A stretch of DNA of 64,000 bases, taken from NCBI GenBank assembly GCA_008704415.1, contig VXIS01000015.1, positions 62,001-126,000 of the forward strand, given 5' to 3'. The notes under the pieces are model-generated. The model searched no databases. It was not told the origin of the DNA and worked only from the letters and a program-made list of their open reading frames with translations. The DNA is from Sphaerosporella brunnea (taxonomy: Eukaryota > Ascomycota > Pezizomycetes > Pezizales > Pyronemataceae). Position 1 is the first letter of the stretch. The number at the start of each line of letters is the position of its first letter. This document shows, piece by piece, positions 55,277 through 64,000 of the stretch. The position numbers were made by a program, and so were the translations under genes.

Positions 55277-57842
55277 CTATTCCACAGCTTCCACGGAAAC
55301 TCTGGCCACATTGGAAAGTTTGGGCCCCAGTGTTATAATCAGTGCGGGCAAAAATTGTACTATCAACTCTGTGTCCAGGATTAGCGCCTTCTGGAGAATG
55401 GTTTCTCCTAGATCTTCTTTTGAGATTTGGGCCTGGAGGAATAGTCGAATTCCATCGAACCGTCGTTGTTCGAGGAAGACATCTGTGATCATCCGGGTGG
55501 GCTCGTCTACAGCTTGAACTCTGAGAACTTCGCGAACTTTATTGACTAGTATTTCAACGGTTCACTGTTTCTCGTTCTTGGCTGCCAACTCCAGCGGAGT
55601 GAGCCCTCTGCGTCCGCCACATGCAGTTCCGCGCCTTGCTGAAGGAGGGTTTGGACGGTTTCTTGGTGGCCTTCGAAAGCAGCCTTGTGCAGTGCTGTTT
55701 GTCTCTCGTGCAATGCCTTGATATCCGAACCCTGTTCCAGAAGGAGTTTGGCAATCTCGTGATGGTTAAGTTCAGCAGCAACATGCAAGGCCGTTCGTCC
55801 TTTCACGTCGGGACTCTCTAATTCTGCGGTGCCACCAAAATTCGGATTGAGCAGAACCTTCACAACTTCCTTTTTGTTGAGCGCCACTCGCAGATGCAAG
55901 GAAGTGCTTCGGTCTAGGTCTACGCCATTCTTATCCGCATTCCACCGCAAAAGTTTCTGAGCCGTTTTACTCTCATCCATACGAGCTATCATGGCCAAGT
56001 GTAAAGGTGTCCGACCATGGTCATCTCTGGCAGATATTCTTGCATCATTCCTCAATAAAAGGTCTGAGATGTCATGGAATCCTCCATGTGCGGCCCAATG
56101 TAGAAGTGCTCTTCTCAAACAATCTTGAAGCTCGAATTTCGGCCCCTTCTGAATCAATTGACGGATGATGTCAGAGCGTCCAAATTTTGCAGCACAATGC
56201 AATGGACTCATGTCACCCAGTCCTTGGAAGTCGAGATCTGCACCCGCCTCTAAAAATTGTTGGATAACCTTGTCGTGGCCTTGCTCAGCTGAATAGTGCA
56301 ACGGACTATATTCACAGAGGTCGTAAACTTCGGAGGTAGCGTTATTAAGCAAACAGCGGGCAACAAGCTGCTTAACCCCGAAAAATGCGCAGTAATGAAG
56401 CCCTGTCCAACCGAAGATGTCTGCCGTGTCGACGTTTTTAAAATTGGAAAATCCTCCATGTCGTTGCTATCTGTGTCGTCGCTGATTGAATGTACTTTCA
56501 TCGCTTTGAATTCTAGGTAGTGTTCATTGCGACTAACAACGATGCAGGGAATGTTGGTTCTTGATCCCACAGTAGACCGGGTGTCTGGTTGACAGACAAA
56601 AGAGTCCCTGGTGCCTTGAGCAGTTGGCTTCGCCGATCTGCCATATAGGCTAGCTGAAAGGCGTGTTCATCGACCTTATACGCTTCCAGTTTATCAATGT
56701 TCTCCTGACTTTTGACAAGTGTATTTATGTCTCCTTCACACTTTTCGTCCTGCCAAAGTCGGACCATGCCTAGAATCGATTGCGTGAGGTTGGCACATAC
56801 TGCCTCTGCTCTGCGAGATACGAGATGGATGGCAAAGTGGGTTCCACAAAATCTTTCCAACATCTGTTGCCTCGCTGTTGCCTTGTCCCAATTACAAGTT
56901 CGAAGGCCTGTGTCTCTTGGCGGATATGGTCTACCACAGCGTCTGTCGGAAGCTTGTTCTCGCAGCTTGGTGAAGGTATCAGGCATATGAAAACCTCATA
57001 GATACTTCCGGGCCCAGCCTTCTGAATAGAACCTGCAAGTTCGGAAAGGTCTTTGTTTCTGAGTCTCGAAAAAATTGGCCTGTCATCGCCCAAATCGTGG
57101 GCATCACTTGGCTCAACAGTGGTATTGGCGCGGCTTATCGTGTCATCGGAAACCGATGTTGCGACCGCCCACATGAAGGCCGAGAACATATGTTGAGCGA
57201 GTGAAGGCTCTGAGGGCGCTTCCTCTGCCACTTAGACTAGAGCAGGGCCTGGGGTTTGTTCCTCCTGCTGTGATCGATCTGAAACCTCTTCAGGAATAGA
57301 ACTGTCTTCGGGGTGGTGTTCGTTTCCCACAGCGATATTAGCATCCGGAACACGCAAATGGAGGACGGTCGAGGATGCATACCAGATTGCAAAGGCCTAA
57401 TAATCCGAGAGACACTTCCTTGTTTACCTCTCGCTGGCCACAGTCCTGAGAATTGAGGCTATAGCCAATTCACTGACGCAAATCCGTGCCCAAAGTGTTC
57501 GTAGCTGGTCCAAGAATTCGCCCCGTCTGCCTCCTCAAAAGGGTGTCCTCCTGCAGCCAATCATGGTGTTGATAGAGGTATCAGCCGTCTCCCCAGTCCG
57601 CCTATCGCGCGCTATTTTTTCCACAAAAAAATTACCGATTCAATCTCTGTGACATACATGATCCATTGATCACCGCTTTTAGAAACACTGAAGCGAATTC
57701 GTTCCTTCGAATTCTCAGGGAAAGGAACATCAGGATGCCAGTAAAAGGCCTTTGCTGGTGATATTGCATCCAAGCTGGAATGGGACTCGTCTGATATCGA
57801 TATTGCATCCAAGCTAAAATAAGACTCAACTCTAATTCTCAC
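55277..57842 (-). pseudogene. Degraded ankyrin-repeat protein gene
   Basis: Relic of a large ankyrin-repeat protein on the minus strand. The 5' part (57842-57612) reads a frame with AFYWHPDVPFPENSKERIRF; a following stretch needs more than one frame. From 57231 a frame carries SLAQHMFSAFMWAVATSVSD, SELAGSIQKAGPGSIYEVFI and LPTDAVVDHIRQETQAFELV, then the sensible reading jumps frame near 56900 to AIHLVSRRAEAVCANLTQSI and EHAFQLAYMADRRSQLL. After a possible intron, about seven ankyrin repeats run from DIFGWTGLHYCAFFG (about 56420) to about 55620 (RTALHVAAELNHHEIAKLLL, QTALHKAAFEGHQETVQTLL). Near 55600 a one-base shift breaks a PLELAAKNEKQ-like repeat end, and an in-frame TGA follows at about 55565 before a further open stretch to 55277. 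Several independent breaks make a pseudogene likelier than misread splicing. The intact family would be a fungal NLR-associated or free ankyrin protein; that is inference. Confidence 0.75.
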
Positions 57843-57905
57843 GGCCGCCTTTTGTCTCCGTCGTACCGCGACGTCTCCAGTGCCCGCCTCTCTTGGCCAT
57901 CAATC

Positions 57906-58008
57906 AAGATTCGCCGGCGGTGTCATGCTTCCATACATAGTACGTTTGCTACTTAGAAAAGATTGACTTCGGCGCCGGCAATTCTCATCGTACCGGAAGA
58001 ATACGGTA
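57906..58008 (+). repeat. 103-bp direct repeat, copy 2
   Basis: Same orientation as copy 1 and about 93% identical. It lies just outside the 5' end of the ankyrin pseudogene and about 340 bases from the 3' end of the tRNA-Val gene. Together the copies bracket a 3.5-kb segment. Confidence 0.9.
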
Positions 58009-58345
58009 TCCCCGGTCTTGCCTCCACGGGCTATCAATTCTTAATTTGTCAGGCCGGCCAACCCTTTGGTAAGTAATTAAGCACCTCACGATCCATTCAA
58101 GCATGCCCAAGCTGGCGTTGTTGGTATCGAGCTTCAGGCTGTCAACCGCCACCCAGAACCGTTCAATCCAAACCCCTTTTTTTTGATTGATCAAATTCTT
58201 TTCCCGTCACAAAACTAAGGCTGTCCGGACACCTGACCTCGTTGCAGCATGGTTATAACTCCCACCGGATGGCTACTGGTTGAGACCCCAACCTAAAACA
58301 AACGCCAAAGCAAAAAGTAAATTAGCAAAAAGAACATCAAAACAA

Positions 58346-58458
58346 TGATTAGCCCAGGGATCGAACCTGGGACCTCTCGTGCACACACAGGGACAAGGGT
58401 TTGTTCAACCAAAGAAACTTATGTGAGACGAGTGTGATAACCACTACACCAGCCAACC
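58346..58458 (-). tRNA. tRNA-Val (CAC), with intron
   Basis: Minus strand: acceptor ggttggc, D-arm tggtgtagtggttatcac, anticodon half ctcgt-ctcaca, an intron of about 40 bases, then c-acgag, variable loop, T-arm ccaggttcgatccctgg, acceptor gctaatc and discriminator a. Stems pair with two G-T pairs in the acceptor. Loop ctcacac gives anticodon CAC (valine). The intron is again one base after the anticodon. Confidence 0.9.
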
Positions 58459-59069
58459 ATTGATATTTAGCATGACCTTTCGAGCCTTATCAATACCCTT
58501 TTCACAAACCTTATTTAACCACACAAAAAAATGAAACTCCGTTTTACGGACCAAAGCAAAGGCATACAGTCTTGCTTTTTTAGTCCGCTTGGGTAAAAAT
58601 TTGGAACCGCATTTGGGAGAAGGTGTTTATTTTTGCTGGACGTTTTTGTTTGTGAGATATCGACAACGCCCACCCAAGGGATTGCGGATAGTGGGAACTC
58701 GGAATACGCAGCTATGGAGTTGGTTGGATGCGGCAGCCAGTTATGCATTCGACGGCATTAGGTACGCCCACCTCACTTCGATACTGTGGCAGTATTAAAA
58801 AATTGGCTCAGCGATTTTCTTTTTGTCCTGTCCGGCGTGGATTTCCCGCGGTTTTAGACCCATAACCATCACCCAGAATCAAGTAAATTCTCCGAGGCGG
58901 GAGGGAGCTGGCAACATGTAGAGCAAGCACAATTATCATTGAGACTAGGTCTGAATACATAAGAAGAGGAGTAGAAAACAGATAAAATAAAATAAAATAA
59001 AAGCAGAGTCTGTATGGGTATCAAACACAGTTGTGAGCAAACAAATCCCAAAACGCAAAGCCCCCCAGC
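58459..59069. other. Spacer between tRNA-Val and the Gag-like ORF
   Basis: Nothing gene-like. A short (aaaat)n run lies at about 58982-59000. Confidence 0.5.
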
Positions 59070-59675
59070 CTACAACCCGCGCTCGAACTCCAGCATCTCA
59101 AACTTCAACTTCCTCGGATCCCTAAGATACTCCAACCTATTCTCACCCTGCGTCCACTCCTCCTTCTTCTCCCGCCATTCCCGGCTGTCCGGCAAGCCAT
59201 GCACATAAATCCACGCCAGCTCCGCATCGCCCATCCGCTCCGCGGCCAGCATAGAGAAATTGTACTTCAGCACCAAGTAATCGATCCTGAGTGCATACCT
59301 CACCACGCTTCCATCCAAATCCTCGTCCAGCCGTAGCGAATACAGCTGCTGCCGGATGTTCCACGGATTCAGACTGCTGCGGTAGTGCGTCTTGATGCGT
59401 TCCCAGAGAATGCTCGGGCTTGTGATGTGCTGGAGAGAGAATTCTTGCTGCGTCGACATCGGGACCAAACTCAGGATCAGACTCGTGGCTGAGTATTGCC
59501 GCTGAGTCGTTATAGCGCTACTTGTTGCCGATGGGTCCGAGATCAGGTCCCAGAGGTTTTGGGATCCGAGGAGACGCTGCATGGACGGCGCCCAGTCGAG
59601 GTAGTTGTCAGCTGTTAGGTACGGGATTTCGAGGAGTTGGGGCGTGTCGGTGGAGGTGAGATGGAAAGAAGGCAT
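59070..59675 (-). CDS. Orphan copia-type Gag-like protein, 201 residues
   Basis: Single intact frame. The N-terminus (IPYLTADNYLDWAPSMQRLL, then SQNLWDLISDPSA) matches the pattern of Ty1/copia Gag and related UBN2/DUF4219 proteins, in which a conserved aromatic (NYxxW) is followed by a short helix and LW-x-I. The middle (SPSILWERIKTHYRSSLNPW, IRQQLYSLRLDEDLDGSVV) and the late LPDSREWREKKEEWTQGENR region continue the Gag alpha-helical core. No zinc knuckle, integrase or reverse transcriptase follows on this strand, and no LTR was seen. It is either a domesticated Gag or a fragment that has kept its frame. Confidence 0.65.
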   Translation of the reverse strand: MPSFHLTSTDTPQLLEIPYLTADNYLDWAPSMQRLLGSQNLWDLISDPSATSSAITTQRQYSATSLILSLVPMSTQQEFSLQHITSPSILWERIKTHYRSSLNPWNIRQQLYSLRLDEDLDGSVVRYALRIDYLVLKYNFSMLAAERMGDAELAWIYVHGLPDSREWREKKEEWTQGENRLEYLRDPRKLKFEMLEFERGL

Positions 59676-60279
59676 GGTTTTATGTGCTGTTATGGAGGCC
59701 TGAGATATCCACTGGTGGTTTGCTTTCGATTGAAGGGTATTGGAATTGGGATATCGAGCTACTGTGGGAGCAGTTGAGACGGTATTTTATAGACGGCGTT
59801 CATCGCCACATGCACATCGATATCGATGTGTATCATATGGACATTTCACATCGCATTGCCGCAATGCCTGGCCACCTGTTTCCCAACCGCCCCTAAACCG
59901 CTATTCCATCATCTGTTCAATACACAAGATCCGTTATTTCAGTTTTAAACCTTCGCGTCACGTGCAACGCCTGCGGAGATCTACTCCGCCCGCCCCGCTC
60001 CACACCACCCCGTATGACACACAATGCGTGCCGCATGCCACGGTCGGGAGGGCTGAGGGGCCTTTTCTTTGTTCAATGATCCTAGTCCATTTCCCGTCCG
60101 CAGGTCAGCCTGACTGACGATGGATACCACAGCCCTTTCGTACTTGAGTAGGCATAATGGATGCCGAACACTATGGAACGCCTTGCTGTGCAATGCCGGG
60201 AAGCCATCACTCGAAGTCTGCGCTCTCTTCCTTCACCCTCTCGCCTTCATGATCAGCAACGAAAATCACACCCACCGTC

Positions 60280-60310
<31 letters not shown>

Positions 60311-60638
60311 GACCGCCAGCCCCATGAAACTGCCAGCACTGTTCCCAGTAGCCAGCTGCTAGTCGGTCGGGCAATGCTTGGGGTATGTCGGCGGATCAAA
60401 TAGATAATTTCATTGTATATACCGAACGCCTTGATCCCCGGATTTCGCATAACCCCCCATCAAGGCGCCGCTCACCCCGTGATACCTTATGCTCCAGGAT
60501 GCCGGGGGCTGTTCGTCGGTCCGAGAAGGATATCTACGGCCATAGTTCGATTGTTGGGGGAGAAATAGTCAGCCAAGCGTCGGCTCAACTAGAAGTCGGG
60601 CTGGCTGTTTCGGCCGCAGCCAAAGCCCGGCAGCTTCT
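59676..60638. other. Intergenic region with poly(A)
   Basis: No supported gene. An A run lies at about 60284-60310. Overlapping ORFs on plus (59740-60117, 60385-60813) show no recognisable motif. Confidence 0.45.
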
Positions 60639-61334
60639 TTATAACCGCGATAAGGAGGTCTTCAACGCCGAGGTCGATATCCGCCATTTATCGGGCAGTT
60701 GGACGCTTCCAGGAGAGGGGAGTTTGATCAACAGTACACAATCTTTGATTTGCAGGTACAAGCAGCGCTGGAGCAAAAAGTCTGCAGTGGTAAGCAACAA
60801 ACAAACAACATAGTCTAACGCCACAAACGAAATAACAGGATAGCAGCGCGATTTCGCCGGAGACAATCCACCGATGATAATTTCCTCCAAACTCAAAACG
60901 CTCGTAATGGGGCACCCTCTCTTGTTAGTTCCAGGCCTCATTTTTTCTGCCAGGTAAAAGTCCAGAGACCCGCCTTTTTTGACTCCACCACTGGCATCCC
61001 CGAATTCCGGAGACCACAGGATTCCGCCTTCTAGTATTTTTTCGGTGGGCGCAATAAAATTCATAAGCGTATGATGCTTCCAGGGGCTTATCAGAGTCAG
61101 ATTCTTCTCTGGCACGCTTGCCATTGCCGTTAAGGTTCTTCTTAGAGCCCTTCGTTCAGCAGTCCTCGGTGTTGTTGGAGTAAAGAGCTCCAGCAGGAGT
61201 CCCTCCGCCTCGTCCTTTGCCAATAGGATTCCTATCGGCCGTTCACTGGCATTTGCGCAAGTGCTTTCCCAATGGAGGGAAATCCTTTGTTCCGGGGCGA
61301 AAATAGGCGGGGTCCCCGTCCACGAGTCTCCCAT
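60639..61334 (-). CDS. Hypothetical ORF, possible gene fragment
   Basis: A 231-residue frame of ordinary composition (ISLHWESTCANASERPIGIL, AERRALRRTLTAMASVPEKN, LISPWKHHTLMNFIAPTEKI). The frame is also open for a short way upstream of the ATG. A second minus frame at 61232-61720 overlaps it and continues upstream, so the two may be parts of one spliced or broken gene. Family not recognised. The C-terminal 60 residues look like non-coding read-through. Confidence 0.3.
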   Translation of the reverse strand: MGDSWTGTPPIFAPEQRISLHWESTCANASERPIGILLAKDEAEGLLLELFTPTTPRTAERRALRRTLTAMASVPEKNLTLISPWKHHTLMNFIAPTEKILEGGILWSPEFGDASGGVKKGGSLDFYLAEKMRPGTNKRGCPITSVLSLEEIIIGGLSPAKSRCYPVISFVALDYVVCLLLTTADFLLQRCLYLQIKDCVLLIKLPSPGSVQLPDKWRISTSALKTSLSRL

Positions 61335-61720
61335 GTAGTGACAGGACGTTTTGAGCAGATCGGTGAAAGTTGCAGGGTTGCGTGGAGATTGTGTCGATCA
61401 TCTTGAAGGGGCCACTGTGCTCTTCTCTTTTGGGGGCACAGTTCCATCAAAATTGATTTCACCTTAGAGAGTCCGGGTGACATCAAGGATTCAACACGGA
61501 CTGGCCATCCAAATTTTGACCGCATCGAGAGATCTAGGTGTTTTTGGACCTCAAATGAATTTAGCGTTTCCCCACGTTCAACCGGGCTGTCTACTTGCCT
61601 CCCATACCCCGGCTGCTGCTGCTCTCTCTGCCCGGTACCGCCCCGGTCCGAGCTGACGAGACTTTGGCTTGTAGGGGGGGGGGGGGTCTGTACATACTCT
61701 GAAGTAAACCCAGAGGCCAT

Positions 61721-62088
61721 TATTACTTGAAATCGACGTGGTGACTCGGTTTCTGTACTTTACTGAAACCATACAGAGGGCGACCAAACGGGGGGGGGGT
61801 CCTGTACTTGTGACCCGCCGTACTTGCAAATACGCCAAGTATAATAATGTGGGGCCCCTAAGCCATTTCTTGCCATATCGTGCAAGTCTGGGGGGGCTCC
61901 CATACAAAATCGATCAAATTAACTTACTTTCAACCTGCTCCACTACCCTCCACAACTTTTTTTTCCTTTTTTTTTTTTTTTTCCTGAGCCTGCAAAGTGA
62001 TACTTTCGATGATTTTCTGTCGATCTATACCGAGCCTTTAATTTTTTAAATGTGTGGTGGTGAAGTTGGGTACTAAAGCTCTGGCTTA
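61721..62088. other. Spacer with G and T runs
   Basis: No gene seen. It contains G runs at about 61791-61799 and 61889-61895, a T run at 61966-61982 and a cccatacaaaatcg string at 61898 that also occurs inside the 41.4 kb element. Confidence 0.4.
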
Positions 62089-62310
62089 CAACCATAGATT
62101 TGGATTTTCCTCGCCTCTCTCCATCAGAACCTCAATTTCCGCCTGAATCCAGGCCTCAACAGACTCATAGGGCGCTTCCCGCTCAATAGGTAGCATAATC
62201 GGATGGTGGTTGTGGTGGAAATGCGTGATTCCTGGGAGTAAACAATCGTTGAGCTGACGGGCACTCCTTCTGGACAGTAACCAACTTTTTCTCGCTTCAA
62301 CATCCGCTGA
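62086..62310 (-). CDS. Possible terminal exon of an unidentified gene
   Basis: Downstream of a pyrimidine-rich stretch ending attcag at about 62311, a minus-strand frame reads ADVEARKSWLLSRRSARQLN, GITHFHHNHHPIMLPIEREA and YESVEAWIQAEIEVLMERGE to a stop at 62086. The composition is protein-like but the upstream part of the frame is cysteine/phenylalanine-rich and probably intronic. Not recognised; the upstream exon was not found. Confidence 0.25.
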   Translation of the reverse strand, partial: SADVEARKSWLLSRRSARQLNDCLLPGITHFHHNHHPIMLPIEREAPYESVEAWIQAEIEVLMERGEENPNLWL

Positions 62311-62588
62311 ATTAAAACACATACACAAAGCAAAAAAGTGCATAGCGTTTAACAAGCAACGGCAACAGTTCAGGCGAGGCGAAAGAATACAGCAAGGAAA
62401 AAAAAAAGATGCAAGCGGACCACCGTGAACTACAGAAGTGTAACAATAGTAAAAAAACACAACAGCAAAAACAAAAACTCCCGCCACTCCCGCCAACACG
62501 CTAGCACTTATAAAAACACACGCCGCCGCGTTTTGGCATCGATCGTCGGCATCATACATCATAGGTCTTCATTGTTGAAAAAAAAGTA

Positions 62589-63981
62589 TTATGGCTTCTT
62601 CGCCGGCGCTTCCTTCTCTCTATCCACCGCCAGAGACTTCCTAGGTGTCTCCTCCTTCACCTCCACCGCCTTGCCCTTGTCACTTCCATTCACTTTTGCC
62701 TCAGCCCCTCCCACGAATCCCTCGCTCTCTGCCTCTCCTTCATGGAAAGCCTCGCTCCCCAGTCGCGGTGTGCCCACAGCCTCCTCCATCTCACCCCCTT
62801 CCTCAGCAAAGCGCGCAGCACGGTCCTCGTATTCCCTCCTGATTTGTTCAAGCCGCTCGCGGCTCTCTTCGTGGCCCAGTTGATACCCGTACGGATGGAC
62901 GTCCTGGCTGCTGGTCGAGAAGTGGCTCACGTGTGCGTGATGAGCCAAGTGTTCCTCAGGCGCCAAGGCGGATGGGTTCATTTCCCCGGCCGGATGCATG
63001 TCGCGGAGAAGGCAGACATATTCTTCCGGTACCAGGCCGGATTCACCTTGACCAATCAGCCTGACACAAAGGCAAGGAAGAAAAGGGAATACCTGTCTTC
63101 GGGTCCTCAGCGACCAACCAGCCCATTCCATGCCGATAGCTAACCCAAACCACCTGGCCCTCCACCAAGGGGAGCTCGTTTTCGTTTTCCTGTATGAAAT
63201 CAAACAGTGCGACCGCTTTGCCGTGCATTTCCTCGGCGGGACTAGCAATAGTAAACTGGTAGTCCTTGCTGAACCGGCTCGAGTACTCGTCACCAATGCC
63301 GTTCCCGTTGAAATCGCCGCCGTCTTCATCGCTGTATACATCGTAGTACCCGGCGCCAGCGGGATCATACTCGTCTTCTTCCGCATGGTGATATAGCTCG
63401 CCACCGGGCTCGCCATCCTCCAAGTCCTGCGGGCCAGCCGATGTGCGATAGTAGCTGCCATCGATTCCACCGTTGCCTGTGCTCCGCCGCCGCGTCGCCC
63501 AGTCCTTGTCTGCTGACCCCTTGGGAATTAGTGAGTTTTGCGGCATCGCGCTCTTGTGTTTCCGATGGGCAACATGTTTCGGAACCACAACAGGGCTTTG
63601 CAGATCCTCATCCTCGCTCCACGGCGGCCCGTCCGCGAAGTTAAGCGGCGGGGGTTGGTTCGTGTTCCGCAACCGAAATTGCACCAACTCCTCGTCCCAT
63701 GGGAGGTCGCCGTTGGTTGCTGGTACCGCCGGATCCGACAATCGTCGGAACCACGGCGCCGCTGCCGCTGCGTTGGCAGCATCCACGTCTCCCGGCGTCA
63801 TAAGCCCCAGTGCCAAAGGCGGCCCATAGTGCAGCGGGTGGATCGAGGGGTACGCAAAATCCCTGACCTGTGCGTAAGACAGAGACGACGGGAATTGCGG
63901 GTGGAACGAGTCACAGCTATTGGACGCGACCGAGATGATCGAAAGGCGGGATGCCTGCGGTGGCGGGAAGTTAGGAATCAT
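62589..63981 (-). CDS. SH3-domain protein, NBP2/Skb5-like
   Basis: Adaptor that by analogy with yeast Nbp2 brings type 2C phosphatase to stress MAPK pathways (HOG, cell wall). Exons 63981-63093 and 63046-62589 join in phase (GTATTC donor, AAG acceptor), 448 residues from the Met at 63981. A long disordered acidic region (residues 1-240; DEDLQSPVVVPKHVAHRKHK, YDPAGAGYYDVYSDEDGGDF) precedes the SH3 domain at about 248-310: KAVALFDFIQENENELPLVE, VVWVSYRHGMGWLVAEDPKT, ESGLVPEEYVCLL, with the ALYDF-like, WW-equivalent and PxxY-groove residues present. The intron interrupts the SH3 domain after EDPKTG. The C-terminal tail is a charged helix followed by Glu/Lys-rich sequence. The frame is open to the window edge, so the true start may lie outside. 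Confidence 0.82.
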
Positions 63982-64000
63982 CCCTGGTTTTCGAGAGCTG

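Noticed and set aside
60000..60170. Possible 5S rRNA-like segment
   Set aside because: Only a short tcccgtccgc string matches; the internal control region and flanking helices are absent.
1..64000. CRISPR arrays, operons, biosynthetic gene cluster
   Set aside because: Tandem repeats present are mini- or microsatellites without spacer structure; the genes are spliced eukaryotic housekeeping genes with unrelated functions.

Overview
The window looks like nuclear DNA of a filamentous ascomycete (Pezizomycotina). The evidence is spliced genes with short GT-AG introns, fungal gene families (tricalbin, epsin-like ENTH protein, DUF7514 and DUF7492 proteins, NBP2-like SH3 protein), and intron-containing nuclear tRNA genes. 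Gene density is low: about a dozen confident protein genes in 64 kb, separated by long spacers full of homopolymers, microsatellites and short inverted-repeat elements. Such spacing would suit a repeat-rich genome such as that of a pezizomycete, but the sequence alone does not fix the taxon.

Layout. 1-12 kb: an FMP42/SLC43-like MFS transporter (minus), a non-autonomous hAT-like element, a small tail-anchored PY-motif protein (minus), and UDP-glucose pyrophosphorylase (minus, six coding exons). 15-20 kb: a 1505-residue tricalbin (minus). 20-34 kb: mostly non-genic, with MITEs, low-complexity DNA, minisatellites and a truncated LTR element carrying gag and protease-like frames. 34-41 kb: an ENTH clathrin adaptor (plus), a MoaD/MOCS2A-type sulfur carrier (minus) and a secreted DUF7492-like protein (minus). 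41-45 kb: a Tc1/mariner-like and a hAT-like MITE. 45-52 kb: a DUF7514 protein, proline dehydrogenase and a cystathionine gamma-synthase-family enzyme, all on plus. 52-60 kb: an uncharacterised ORF, a degraded ankyrin-repeat gene between two 103-bp direct repeats, two intron-bearing tRNA genes (Met-CAT and Val-CAC) and an orphan copia Gag-like ORF. 60-64 kb: unassigned ORFs and an NBP2-like SH3 protein running to the window edge.

The genes are unrelated housekeeping functions (sugar-nucleotide synthesis, ER-plasma membrane contact, TGN-endosome traffic, molybdopterin synthesis, proline and sulfur amino-acid metabolism, stress-MAPK scaffolding) and form no operon or biosynthetic cluster. The most distinctive content is transposon-related: at least seven short terminal-inverted-repeat elements, several with intact target-site duplications, and 103-bp repeats lying a few hundred bases 3' of each of the two tRNA genes. 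Exon boundaries were built by hand from splice signals, reading frame and recalled family resemblance; no alignment or database search was run.
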